A stretch of DNA of 54,925 nt from positions 1 through 54,925 of the forward strand of contig VFZE01000040.1 in NCBI GenBank assembly GCA_016871315.1. The letters run 5' to 3'. This document shows, in pieces, positions 43,668 to 52,294 of this stretch (positions within the stretch are counted from its first letter, which is position 1; each line of letters opens with the position of its first letter). Below the pieces are notes generated by a model. That model made no database searches. It worked only from the letters and a program-made list of their open reading frames with translations, and was not told the origin of the DNA. This stretch comes from Acidimicrobiia bacterium. Lineage in GTDB: Bacteria > Acidobacteriota > Terriglobia > Bryobacterales > Bryobacteraceae. The position numbers and the translations under genes are program-made.

Positions 43668-44411
43668 TCAGTGCCCCACGGCGAGGCGGTGAGCGAGCAT
43701 CGTGGGCAAGCCGGCCGCCTTAATTTTTTCCTGGGCGGCGGGGATGTCGTAAGGGGTGCGGCGGTAGATGACCAGCCGCTCCTCGGGGACGTAAATCGAC
43801 CAGGCGGCGCGTGGGTCGCCGTCGCGGGGCTGGCCGACGGAGCCGGGGTTGATCAGGTAGTGGCAGTCGGGGTGGAGGGTAAGCTCGAGGCGGTCCTGAT
43901 CCAACTCGACCGGGTTGAGTTCGATCACCTTGGAGCGGTGGAACTGGAAGCCGCCTTGCAGGTGTGTGTGGCCGAAGAAGGAAACGCGGGTCTCGAGGTA
44001 GCCGATCAACTGCGAGGCCTCCGAGGCGGAGAGCAGGTATTCGTCCTCGTCCAAGGGTGAGCCGTGGACGATCTGGAAGCCGCCGATTTCCAGTGGGCCC
44101 TTGGGCATGGCGCGCAGATAAGCGAGGTTTTCCGGGGTGAGCGTCTGCTGGGTCCAAAAGGCGGAGTTGCGGGCGGCGGGATTGAACCATTCCAGGTCGT
44201 CGAGGCCGGAGCCGGCCTTGTCGTGGTTGCCGCGGACGATGTAGGGGACGCTGGAGCGGACCCATTCGGTGCAGGCGTTGGGATCGGCGCCGTAGCCGAC
44301 GACATCGCCGCAGCAGGCGATCTTGTCGAAGCCGTCGCGCGCGGCTTCTGCAAGCACTGCCTTCAGCGCTTCCAGATTGGCGTGAATGTCACTCAGGATC
44401 AGCCAGCGCAC
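43668..44411 (-). CDS. Metallophosphoesterase (YfcE/ApaH-like)
   Basis: 247 residues. All calcineurin-like motifs are present: ILSDIHANLEAL (about 6), GDVVGYGADP (about 40), RGNHDKAG (about 59), IVHGSPLDEDEY (about 113) and FFGHTHLQG (about 145). These ligate two metals for phosphodiester or phosphomonoester hydrolysis. No signal peptide, so cytoplasmic. Its start overlaps the stop of the next metallophosphoesterase gene upstream on the same strand by 13 bases, so the two are expressed together. The substrate is unknown. Confidence 0.85.
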   Translation of the reverse strand: MRWLILSDIHANLEALKAVLAEAARDGFDKIACCGDVVGYGADPNACTEWVRSSVPYIVRGNHDKAGSGLDDLEWFNPAARNSAFWTQQTLTPENLAYLRAMPKGPLEIGGFQIVHGSPLDEDEYLLSASEASQLIGYLETRVSFFGHTHLQGGFQFHRSKVIELNPVELDQDRLELTLHPDCHYLINPGSVGQPRDGDPRAAWSIYVPEERLVIYRRTPYDIPAAQEKIKAAGLPTMLAHRLAVGH

Positions 44412-45523
44412 AGGCGTAGAAGAGTCACCTCAGGAGGAGCGCCGAGCCGGAGCGGAGGGCCGATTGTTCCCAGGCCGCGGCTGACATGGATGGAGGCTCC
44501 GGCATCGAGGTAGAGGCCGGAGACATAGCGTGTGTAGAAGCGCGTGACGTTGGCGTACTGGTTGAGAATCTCCACCGTAACCTGACCGCCGTGCGTGTGG
44601 CCGGACACGGTCAAATCGTACCCTAAACGGGCGGCCACGGGGAAGACGTCGGGGTTGTGGGAGAGCAGCACGTTCACGGCTTGCGGATGCAGCAGCTTCT
44701 CCGCGCCCAGTAGATAGGGGAGTTGGCGGGGCTGGTAATCGACGCCGGCGAGGTTCAGGAGAGCGCCGCCGAAGCGGATTTCGGCAGAGGCGCCGCGGAG
44801 GAAGCGAATCCCGAAGCGGGCGGCCTGAGCGGTGGCGTAGTCCTGGCATCCGGCGTAGATCTCATGGTTGCCGAGGCAGCCGTAGACGCCGGCCTCGGCG
44901 CGCAGGCCGGCGAGGATGCGGAGGCAGTCGTCGATCGGGTCGCGGCGCATGGTGATCATGTCACCGGTGACGAGGGCGATGTGGGCGCGGGTTTCATTGG
45001 CCATGTCCACGGCGCGCTCGACTTCGCGCGGGCCCAGCAGAGGGCTCATGTGGATGTCGGTGAGCTGAACAAGGCGCAGTCCTTCGAGCGGCTTAGGGAG
45101 GTTGCGGACGGGGATGTCGACGGCGTTGAGCTGGAAACGATGGCGATTGATGAAGACGCCGTAGCCGGTGACGGCGGCGGGCACGGCGAAAGCGGCGCCG
45201 GTTGCCAGACGCAGCAGTTTGCGGCGCGAGGGATCGGTTGCGGCGGGCGCCTGGAACCATCGCAGGAGCCAGATCAGAAGGAAGGCGCCGGTGGTGGCGA
45301 CGGCCCAGGCGGTACCCATGGCGCGCCACCATTCGAATGTGTCGTTGTAAGGGATCTGGCGGGCGATGCGTGGGATGGTGAACAGAAAACTGCCGCCGGC
45401 CCATACCATCACCGGCAGTCGCCACAACGGTCTCAGGCCGAACCAGCACCAGAGCTTCCAGTTGGCGTAGCAGGCCACGGCTGCCGAGAGCAGCTCCGGA
45501 AGCCGATGAAACGGAAACGTCAT
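44399..45523 (-). CDS. Membrane-anchored metallophosphoesterase (YkuE/LpxG-like)
   Basis: 374 residues. Three hydrophobic helices in the first 95 residues, with RRKLLRLATGAAFAVPAAV as the last, precede a calcineurin-like domain: QLTDIHMSPLLG (about 153), VTGDMITMRRDP (about 184), CLGNHEIYAG (about 217), LLSHNPDVF (about 285) and VSGHTHGGQV (about 304). This is the plan of YaeI/YkuE-type enzymes, some of which cleave UDP-diacylglucosamine at the membrane. The catalytic domain should face the membrane; the side is unclear. Leads a two-gene unit with the soluble metallophosphoesterase. Confidence 0.85.
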   Translation of the reverse strand: MTFPFHRLPELLSAAVACYANWKLWCWFGLRPLWRLPVMVWAGGSFLFTIPRIARQIPYNDTFEWWRAMGTAWAVATTGAFLLIWLLRWFQAPAATDPSRRKLLRLATGAAFAVPAAVTGYGVFINRHRFQLNAVDIPVRNLPKPLEGLRLVQLTDIHMSPLLGPREVERAVDMANETRAHIALVTGDMITMRRDPIDDCLRILAGLRAEAGVYGCLGNHEIYAGCQDYATAQAARFGIRFLRGASAEIRFGGALLNLAGVDYQPRQLPYLLGAEKLLHPQAVNVLLSHNPDVFPVAARLGYDLTVSGHTHGGQVTVEILNQYANVTRFYTRYVSGLYLDAGASIHVSRGLGTIGPPLRLGAPPEVTLLRLCAG

Positions 45524-45542
45524 TGGAAACCTTCATTGTACT

Positions 45543-45569
45543 TTGTACTTTCCAGGGGCACGCTACAAT
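45543..45569 (+). promoter_or_regulatory. Promoter-like pair (TTGTAC / TACAAT) before the PfkB gene
   Basis: TACAAT (45564-45569) ends 6 bases before the ATG at 45576, so the mRNA would be leaderless. TTGTAC occurs twice in tandem (45536-45541 and 45543-45548); the nearer copy is 15 bases from the -10 box, a short spacing. Confidence 0.45.
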
Positions 45570-45575
45570 TGGTTC

Positions 45576-46493
45576 ATGTCGCTTGTTGTTGTCGGATCGC
45601 TTGCCTACGATGCTGTTGAGACGCCGCATGGCAAGGTGGATCGCATGCTGGGCGGTTCCTGCACTTATGTTTCGGTGGCGGCGAGTTTCTTCTCACCGGT
45701 CTCCATCGTCGGGGTTGTCGGCGATGATTTTGCCGAGGAAGATGTTCAACTGCTTCAGGGCAGAGGGATTGACGTGGAGGGGGTGGAGCGCGTTCCGGGC
45801 AAGACTTTTTTCTGGAGCGGCGTCTATTCCGAGGACATGAATGAGCGGACGACGCTGGCCACCGATCTGAACGTGTTCGCCGATTTCCAGCCGAAGTTGC
45901 CGGCTTCCTACAAGACGAAGCCGTATCTGTTTCTGGGCAACATACAGCCGCAGCTGCAAAAAGATGTGCGGCGGCAGATGAACGGCGTGCGGTTGGCCGG
46001 CGGCGACACGATGAACCTGTGGATCGAGCAGACGCGGGAGCCATTGCTGGACACGATCAAGGATTGGGACTTTCTGTTGATCAACGACGGCGAGGCGCGG
46101 ATGCTGAGCGGCGAGCACAACATCAAAAAGACCGCCCGCGCGATTCTCGAGATGGGACCGAAGACGCTGATCATCAAGCGCGGCGAGTATGGCGCGCTGC
46201 TGTTTCACGACGATGATGTGTTTTCCGCGCCCGGCTACCTGTTGGACAGCCTGCATGATCCGACCGGGGCGGGCGACTGCTTCGCGGGGGGCTTCATGGG
46301 CTATCTGAGTTCCCGCAACGTGGATTTGAACGACCCCGCCGCCGACCGGAAGGAACTGAGCCGCGCCGTGATCTATGGTTCGGTGATGGGCAGCTTCTGC
46401 TGCGAGAGGTTTGGCGTGGAGCGCTTCCGAAGCCTGACTCGTGCCGAGATCGATAACCGTTTCCAAGAGTTCAAAAGCCTCACCGATTTTTGA
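45576..46493 (+). CDS. PfkB-family carbohydrate kinase
   Basis: 305 residues. VVGSLAYDAVETPHGKV opens the ribokinase fold, GGSCTYVSVAASFF (about 26) is the first PfkB region, and HDPTGAGDCFAGGFMGYL (about 227) holds the anion-hole GAGD with the catalytic Asp. TLIIKRGEYGALLF precedes it. It phosphorylates a sugar or nucleoside in the cytoplasm; this branch is annotated as ribokinase/adenosine-kinase-like without proof. The ATG at 45576 is preferred to an earlier in-frame ATG at 45543, which would lie in the promoter. Confidence 0.85.
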   Translation: MSLVVVGSLAYDAVETPHGKVDRMLGGSCTYVSVAASFFSPVSIVGVVGDDFAEEDVQLLQGRGIDVEGVERVPGKTFFWSGVYSEDMNERTTLATDLNVFADFQPKLPASYKTKPYLFLGNIQPQLQKDVRRQMNGVRLAGGDTMNLWIEQTREPLLDTIKDWDFLLINDGEARMLSGEHNIKKTARAILEMGPKTLIIKRGEYGALLFHDDDVFSAPGYLLDSLHDPTGAGDCFAGGFMGYLSSRNVDLNDPAADRKELSRAVIYGSVMGSFCCERFGVERFRSLTRAEIDNRFQEFKSLTDF

Positions 46494-48000
46494 GGTATTG
46501 CTGGCGCTGGCCTGCGCCGCCGCCTTGAGTGCGGCCGCGGTGGCATGGTTTCACCAGCAGGGCTACCTGTATTACTACGGGGACGCCGAGGCGCACCTTA
46601 ATATCGCGCGGCGCATTGCGGATTCACGCACGCCGGGACCGTTTCAGTTCGGCACGGTGTGGCTTCCATTGCCGCACGCGGCAATGGCTCTGTTTGCACG
46701 GAACGATGAGTTGTGGCGGAACGGGCTGGCGGGTGCGTATCCGGCGGCGGCGGCGTTTGTTGTGGCGTGCGGATTCCTGTTTGCTTCGCTGCGGCGGGTG
46801 ACCGGTTCGCGGGCGGCGGCATGGGGCGGAATGGCGGTGTTCGCGCTGAACCCGAACTTGCTTTACCTGCAATCGACGGCGATGACGGAGGCGTATCTTT
46901 TTGCGTTTCTGTTCGGGCTGCTCTACTTTTCGCTGAGGGGCAACGCGGTGATAGCGGGGTTGTGTGCGGCGGCGGCGGCGCTTTGCCGGTATGAGGGTTG
47001 GGCGCTGATACCGCTGGTGGCGGTGTATCTGTTGTGGAAGACGCGGAAGTGGCGGACGGCATTGGTTTTCGGGGCGATCGCGTCGGCGGGGCCGGTGGCG
47101 TGGGTGGCACACAACATCTATTACTATTCCGATCCGCTGGAGTTTTACGAGGGCGAGTGGTCGGCGAAGGCGATTTATCAGCGGTCGCTGGATGCGGGGA
47201 TGGAGCGGTATCCCGGGGATGGGAACCTGGCCGTTGCGGCGCGGTATTACGCGGAGGCGGCGGTGCTGGTGTGCGGGATCGCGTTGGTTTTACTGGCGGT
47301 TATCGGGCTGGTAGGTTCGTTCCGCAAAAAGAGGTTCTGGTGGGTGGCGCTGTTGGGGGCGGGGCCGGCCTTTTATGTCTACAGTATGTATTCTGGTGGG
47401 ACGCCGATCTACGTGCCGAATCTGTGGCCGCACAGTTACTACAACAGCCGTTACGGGCTGGCCCTTCTGCCATTCCTGGCTTGGGGGGCGGCGGAGGCGG
47501 TGGCGCTGGTACGGGGCAAGTGGCGGTTGGGATTTTTCGCGGTGGTGCTGGCGGCGGGGATCGCGCCGTGGGCGGATGGGGAGGGGATTTGCTGGAAAGA
47601 GTCGCAGGTGAACAGCGAGGTGAGGCGGGCGTGGACGCGGGAGGCGGCCGATTACCTGAAAGAGCATTACCGGGGAGGCGGCATCGCGGCCGGGTTTGGG
47701 GATTTGACGGGGATCATGCGGCAGGCGGGGATACCGATTCGGGAAATGGTGCATGAAGGGAACCTGCCACACTGGGACGCAATGATGATGCGGCCGGAGC
47801 TGTTCTTAGGGGAAGAATGGGCGGTGACATTTTCCGGCGATAAACTGGCGACGGCGATTTTGCGGGCGGACCGGAAGGCGTTCGCAGCGAAGGGAACCGA
47901 TGCGGCGGCAATCCTGCCGCGGTATGAGCGTGTGAAAATGATCTATATCAAAGGCGGGCCGGTAGTGGAGATCTACCGGCGAGCCCAATCACAGCCATGA
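46441..48000 (+). CDS. GT39-like membrane glycosyltransferase/mannosyltransferase-type protein
   Basis: 519 residues with 9-11 hydrophobic segments. After the first helix comes YLYYYGDAEAHLNIARRI (about 42), the loop that carries the acidic catalytic residue in GT-C enzymes (D-x-E), then TVWLPLPH (about 71). A soluble C-terminal part of about 120 residues follows the last helix. GT-C enzymes use polyprenyl-phosphate sugars to modify proteins or lipids on the outer face of the membrane. The GTG at 46441 gives a 52-base overlap with the PfkB gene; a TTG at 46498 would start at the first helix. The coding strand is very G-rich here. Confidence 0.75.
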   Translation: MPRSITVSKSSKASPIFEVLLALACAAALSAAAVAWFHQQGYLYYYGDAEAHLNIARRIADSRTPGPFQFGTVWLPLPHAAMALFARNDELWRNGLAGAYPAAAAFVVACGFLFASLRRVTGSRAAAWGGMAVFALNPNLLYLQSTAMTEAYLFAFLFGLLYFSLRGNAVIAGLCAAAAALCRYEGWALIPLVAVYLLWKTRKWRTALVFGAIASAGPVAWVAHNIYYYSDPLEFYEGEWSAKAIYQRSLDAGMERYPGDGNLAVAARYYAEAAVLVCGIALVLLAVIGLVGSFRKKRFWWVALLGAGPAFYVYSMYSGGTPIYVPNLWPHSYYNSRYGLALLPFLAWGAAEAVALVRGKWRLGFFAVVLAAGIAPWADGEGICWKESQVNSEVRRAWTREAADYLKEHYRGGGIAAGFGDLTGIMRQAGIPIREMVHEGNLPHWDAMMMRPELFLGEEWAVTFSGDKLATAILRADRKAFAAKGTDAAAILPRYERVKMIYIKGGPVVEIYRRAQSQP

Positions 48001-48851
48001 ACATTCCATTTATCAAGGCGCAAGGCGCGGGGAACGATTTTCTTTTCACCTATGAGAGGGACCTGCCCGGGGCGCTGGATGAGGAGCGGTTGCGTGAACT
48101 GGCGAAGGCGATCTGCGCGCGGCACACGGGGTTGGGAGCGGACGGGTGGTACGTGATGGGGGAGGCGGAGGGGTGCGCGGCAAGAATACGTTTGTATAAC
48201 AGCGATGGGAGTCCGGCCGAGTTGTCGGGCAACGGAACGCGGTGTGCGGCGGCGATTCTGGTGGATGCGGGTTGGAGTTCCCCGGAGGTGCGAATTCAGA
48301 CGGGTTCGGGCCCGAAGCAGTTACGGGTAGTGGAGAGGGGCGGAAGGCGATTCCGGTTTGAGATGGACATGGGGCGGCCGCGGAAGGCGACGTTGGGATA
48401 TGCCCTGCGGCTTGCTGGGGAGGAACGGCAGGTGACGATTCTGGACGTGGGGAATCCGCAATGCGCGGCGGTGGTGGACAGTCTGGAGTTCGATTGGAAA
48501 AAACTGGGCGCCGAGATTGAGAAACACTCCGATTTTCCGAACCGTACCAATGTATCGTTCGTGCGAAAGATGGATGAGCATACAATTGAAGCGCGCTTTT
48601 ATGAGCGTGGTGCGGGTCCGACGCTGAGTTCGGGCACGGGATCGACGGGCGCGGCGGCGGCAGCTGTTTTACTGGGGTTGGTGAAGAGTCCGGTGCGAGT
48701 GGAAACGGAGGCCGGGCCGCTGGATTTGCGCTGGGAGGACTCCAGGGAAAGCGGCTCTGAGCCGATAGAAGGGTTGGGCAAGGCGCCTGCCGGCTCGATC
48801 TATTTGACGGGACCCGCCGAGATCACCGCTCAAGGCGATTATTTCTGGTAG
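47997..48851 (+). CDS. dapF: Diaminopimelate-epimerase-fold protein lacking both catalytic cysteines
   Basis: 284 residues, full length, two DapF half-domains. AQGAGNDFLF (about 9) and RIRLYNSDGSPAE (about 63) match DapF, but the first catalytic Cys of the E-x-CGNG motif is Ser (ELSGNGTRC, Ser 77) and the second, of T-x-ACGTG, is also Ser (TLSSGTGSTG, Ser 212). Codons at both sites are TCG, so this is neither a sequencing read of TGA nor selenocysteine. In characterised DapF the two Cys are the acid/base pair and changing either abolishes epimerisation. The other substrate-binding parts (NRTNVSF, ERGAGPT) are kept. Start overlaps the GT stop by 4 bases. Either a new activity or a Ser-based variant is possible. 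Confidence 0.8.
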   Translation: MNIPFIKAQGAGNDFLFTYERDLPGALDEERLRELAKAICARHTGLGADGWYVMGEAEGCAARIRLYNSDGSPAELSGNGTRCAAAILVDAGWSSPEVRIQTGSGPKQLRVVERGGRRFRFEMDMGRPRKATLGYALRLAGEERQVTILDVGNPQCAAVVDSLEFDWKKLGAEIEKHSDFPNRTNVSFVRKMDEHTIEARFYERGAGPTLSSGTGSTGAAAAAVLLGLVKSPVRVETEAGPLDLRWEDSRESGSEPIEGLGKAPAGSIYLTGPAEITAQGDYFW

Positions 48852-48875
48852 CGAGAGAGGTAGAGGCCTTTATAG

Positions 48876-50204
48876 ATGCAATCGAACCGTTCCGCAAAGA
48901 TGACCATTGCCGGTGCGCTGGCCGAGAAGATTAAGAGCAAGCAGGCGCGCTGCGGCGTGGTGGGCCTGGGCTACGTAGGGCTGCCGTTGGCGGTGGAATT
49001 AGGCAGCACGGGTTTCCCGGTGACAGGGCTGGACGTGCAAGCGTCGAAGGTGGGCGAGATCAACGCGGGACGGTCCTATGTTCAGGATGTGGGGGGAGAT
49101 CAGGTAAACGCGCTGGTCGCGCAGGGCAAGCTGAAGGCGACGACGGACTTTTCGGTGGTGGCGGAGCTGGACACGATCAACATCTGCGTGCCGACGCCGC
49201 TGCGGAAGACAAAAGATCCGGACATGAGCTACGTGGTGTCGGCCTGTCAGGAGATCGCCAAGCATATCAAGCCGGGGACGCTGGTGATTCTGGAGTCGAC
49301 GACGTATCCGGGGACGACGGATGAGTTGGTGCGGCCGATTCTCGAGAGCGGCGACCTGCGGGTGGGCGAGGAGATTTTCCTGTGCTTTTCCCCGGAGCGT
49401 GTGGACCCCGGCAACGCGCAATTCCACACGAAGAACATTCCGAAAGTGGTGGGCGGATGCACGCCGGCCTGCACGGAACTGGGTGTGCTGCTGTACAAGA
49501 GCGCGCTGGAGACGGTGGTGCCGGTGAGCTCGACGCAGGTGGCTGAGATGGTGAAGTTGCTGGAGAACACCTTCCGGATGATCAACATCGGACTGGTGAA
49601 CGAAGTGGCGTTGATGTGCGGGCGGATGGGGATCGATGTCTGGGAAGTGATCGAAGCGGCGGCGACCAAGCCGTTCGGGTTCATGCCGTTCTATCCGGGC
49701 CCGGGGCTGGGCGGGCACTGCATCCCGATCGATCCTTTTTATCTATCGTGGAAGTCGAAGCAGGCCGGGATTGAGGCACGGTTCATTGAGCTGGCCGGGT
49801 ACATCAACGGTCAGATGCCGCACTTCGTGGTGGACCGTGTGCAACAGGCTCTGAACGAGCATGGCAAGCCGATCAAGGGCTCGCACATCCACATCATGGG
49901 CGTGGCGTACAAGAAGAACATCGAGGACATGCGGGAGTCGCCGGCGCTCGATATCGCGCACCTGCTGGCGCAGCGCGGGGCGAAGCTGAGCTACAGCGAT
50001 CCGTTCGTGCCGGAGTTCAAGGTGGACACGGTGGAGCTGACTTCGCAGGACGCGGTGTCGATGGCGGCGGTATGCGATTGCGTGGTGGTGGTGACCGATC
50101 ACACGGGGATGCCGTACGCGCAGGTGCTGGAGAAGGCGCCGCTGATTTTCGATACGCGGAATGCGCTGAAGGGCTTCCAATCGGACAAGATCGTGCGGCT
50201 GTAG
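48876..50204 (+). CDS. UDP-sugar 6-dehydrogenase (WbpA/WecC type)
   Basis: 442 residues. Rossmann motif VVGLGYVGLPLAVELG (about 28), ESTTYPGTTDELV (about 141), FSPERVDPGN (about 174), the second-domain MVKLLENTFRMINIGLVNEV (about 228) and the catalytic Cys in GLGGHCIPIDPFYL (about 278). It oxidises UDP-GlcNAc or a similar UDP-hexosamine at C6 in two steps with NAD, giving the uronic acid for surface polysaccharide. GAGAGAGG at 48852-48859 is too far upstream to be an ideal ribosome site. The neighbours include a GT-C enzyme, so cell-surface glycan synthesis is likely. Confidence 0.9.
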   Translation: MQSNRSAKMTIAGALAEKIKSKQARCGVVGLGYVGLPLAVELGSTGFPVTGLDVQASKVGEINAGRSYVQDVGGDQVNALVAQGKLKATTDFSVVAELDTINICVPTPLRKTKDPDMSYVVSACQEIAKHIKPGTLVILESTTYPGTTDELVRPILESGDLRVGEEIFLCFSPERVDPGNAQFHTKNIPKVVGGCTPACTELGVLLYKSALETVVPVSSTQVAEMVKLLENTFRMINIGLVNEVALMCGRMGIDVWEVIEAAATKPFGFMPFYPGPGLGGHCIPIDPFYLSWKSKQAGIEARFIELAGYINGQMPHFVVDRVQQALNEHGKPIKGSHIHIMGVAYKKNIEDMRESPALDIAHLLAQRGAKLSYSDPFVPEFKVDTVELTSQDAVSMAAVCDCVVVVTDHTGMPYAQVLEKAPLIFDTRNALKGFQSDKIVRL

Positions 50205-50264
50205 GGCCGCTGATCCGGTTCCTGAGTGTCACGCCGCCGTTGAGCGGGTGCTAGACTCGCGCTT

Positions 50265-51614
50265 GTGAAGACGATCATTGAGCCGTTCCGGATCAAGAGC
50301 GTCGAGCCGATCCGGCAGACGACGGAAGCAGAACGCGCCGCAATCCTCAAGCAGGCCGGCTACAACGTTTTTTTGATTGAAGCCGCCGATATACTCATTG
50401 ACTTGCTGACCGATTCGGGCACCAGCGCCATGTCGACGGGGCAATGGGCGGCCATGATGCGCGGAGATGAAAGCTACGCAGGCAGCGAGAGCTATTACCG
50501 GCTGGAGAAAACGGTCCGCCATCTCACCGGTTTCCGCCACGTGATTCCCACTCACCAGGGCCGGGCGGCGGAACGCATCCTCTTTTCCATCCTCTGCAAG
50601 CCCGGCCTGATTGTCCCCAACAACAGCCACTTCGACACCACGCGAGCCAACATCGAGAGCACCGGCGCGCAGGCGGTGGACCTGCCTTGCGCCGAATCGG
50701 CCGACACGCAGGCGAAGGCTCCGTTCAAGGGAAACATCGATCTCGAGGCGCTTGATGCGCTGCTCACCCGCGAAGGCAGCGCGCGCGTGCCGCTGGTAAT
50801 GATCACGGTGACCAACAACACGGGCGGCGGTCAGCCGGTCTCGCTGGCCAACCTCAAACAGGCGCATGAGATCAGCCGCCGCCACGGCGTGCCCCTGTAT
50901 CTGGATGCCTGCCGCTTTGCGGAGAACGCCTGGTTCATCCGCGAGCGCGAGGCCGGTTACGCGGACTGGTCACCGAAACAAATCGCGCAGAAAATGTTCA
51001 GTCTGGCCGACGGCTGCACCTTCTCCGCGAAGAAGGATGCGCTGGCCAACATCGGCGGCCTGCTGTGCGCCAACGACAGCCGGCTGGCCGAACAGGAAAC
51101 CAACTTGCTCATCCTCACGGAAGGTTTCCCGACATATGGCGGTCTCGCCGGCCGTGATCTGGAGGCCATCGCCGTTGGCCTGGAAGAAGTGCTCGACGAA
51201 GACTACCTTCGCTACCGCATCGCCTCCACCGCTTATCTCGGGCGTCACATCGCTGATCACGGCGTGCCCATCCTGGAGCCGCCAGGAGGCCACGCCATCT
51301 ACATCGATGCGGCGCGCATGCTGCGGCACATTCCCAAGCACCAGTTCCCCGGCGCGGCGCTGGCTTGTGCCCTTTACCGGCACGCCGGGATCCGCGGCGT
51401 CGAAATCGGTTCGGTGATGTTCGGCGCGGAAGCGCGCCATGAACTGCTGCGCCTGGCCATCCCGCGGCGAGTCTACACGCAGAGTCACATCGACTACGTG
51501 GTGGAGGCGATTCTCGAAGTCAACGAGCGCCGAAACGAGATCCGCGGACTGGAGATCATCGAGCAGCCGCGCTTTCTCCGCCACTTTTCCTGCCGCTTCC
51601 AGCCAGTGGCATAA
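50265..51614 (+). CDS. Tryptophanase / tyrosine phenol-lyase family enzyme
   Basis: 449 residues, PLP-dependent beta-eliminating lyase. MMRGDESYAGSESYY (about 65), IPTHQGRAAERI (about 94), TVTNNTGGGQPVS (about 184), LDACRFAENAWF (about 210) and the Schiff-base Lys in FSAKKDALANIGG (about 250) are present. The lysine loop mixes features: SAKKDA is as in TnaA, NIGG as in tyrosine phenol-lyase (both recalled), so the substrate is open. Products are pyruvate, ammonia and indole or phenol. The GTG start follows TAGACT by 7 bases. The stop overlaps the modB start (TAATG), an unusual partner. Confidence 0.85.
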   Translation: MKTIIEPFRIKSVEPIRQTTEAERAAILKQAGYNVFLIEAADILIDLLTDSGTSAMSTGQWAAMMRGDESYAGSESYYRLEKTVRHLTGFRHVIPTHQGRAAERILFSILCKPGLIVPNNSHFDTTRANIESTGAQAVDLPCAESADTQAKAPFKGNIDLEALDALLTREGSARVPLVMITVTNNTGGGQPVSLANLKQAHEISRRHGVPLYLDACRFAENAWFIREREAGYADWSPKQIAQKMFSLADGCTFSAKKDALANIGGLLCANDSRLAEQETNLLILTEGFPTYGGLAGRDLEAIAVGLEEVLDEDYLRYRIASTAYLGRHIADHGVPILEPPGGHAIYIDAARMLRHIPKHQFPGAALACALYRHAGIRGVEIGSVMFGAEARHELLRLAIPRRVYTQSHIDYVVEAILEVNERRNEIRGLEIIEQPRFLRHFSCRFQPVA

Positions 51615-52294
51615 TGAGTGGTTCCATGGAGATCGACTGGTTTCCGTTATGGCTCAGCCTGCGGGTGGCGGTGCTGTCCACGCTGATGGCCGTTGCGTGT
51701 GGAATGGCGCTTGCCTACGTCCTTGCCAACGGACGGTTCCGCGGGCGTGAAGCGTTGGACGCGGCGCTGACGCTGCCGCTCGTGCTGCCCCCGACGGTGC
51801 TTGGCTATTATCTGCTGGTGGTGCTTGGGCGCGAGAGCGCGCTCGGACGCCTGTATGAATCCATCTTCGGCGGCCCGCTGGTATTCAGCTGGCAGGCGGC
51901 TGTCGTCGCCGCCTTTCTTCACTCGGCGCCGCTGCTGATCAAGTACATTCGAGCCGCGCTGGAAAGCGTGGACCATAGCTACGAGCGCGCAGCGCGCACG
52001 CTCGGCGCCGGGGAATGGAGACTCTTCTGGCGCGTGACAATGCCGCTGGCGCAGCGCTCCATTCTGGCTGCCACCGCGCTGGCGTTCGCCCGCTCGCTCG
52101 GAGATTTCGGCGTCACCATTATGGTGGCGGGCAACATACCCGGCCGTACGCAAACCATCGCCGTCGCAATTTACGATGCGGTGGAAGCCGGCAACGGCGC
52201 TCTCGCCCGCCTACTGGTGATCATCATCAGCGCCATCGCGCTGACGATTCTCTGGCTCGCCAACCGTTACGGACCACGGCAGACACCGGCATGA
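51614..52294 (+). CDS. modB: Molybdate-type ABC transporter permease
   Basis: 226 residues with five membrane helices. LTLPLVLPPTVLGYYLLVVL (about 52) is the ModB hallmark, and the EAA loop is YERAARTLGAGEWRLFWRVT (about 120-139), followed by FGVTIMVAGNIPGRTQT. It should form the inner-membrane channel of a molybdate or tungstate importer. The start overlaps the lyase stop by 1 base and the stop overlaps modC by 4. No periplasmic binding protein (modA) gene is in the window, and the upstream slot is filled by the lyase. Confidence 0.9.
   Translation: MSGSMEIDWFPLWLSLRVAVLSTLMAVACGMALAYVLANGRFRGREALDAALTLPLVLPPTVLGYYLLVVLGRESALGRLYESIFGGPLVFSWQAAVVAAFLHSAPLLIKYIRAALESVDHSYERAARTLGAGEWRLFWRVTMPLAQRSILAATALAFARSLGDFGVTIMVAGNIPGRTQTIAVAIYDAVEAGNGALARLLVIIISAIALTILWLANRYGPRQTPA

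Noticed and set aside
47997-48851. Selenocysteine at the DapF catalytic positions
   Set aside because: Both positions are TCG serine codons, not TGA, and no SECIS-like need arises.
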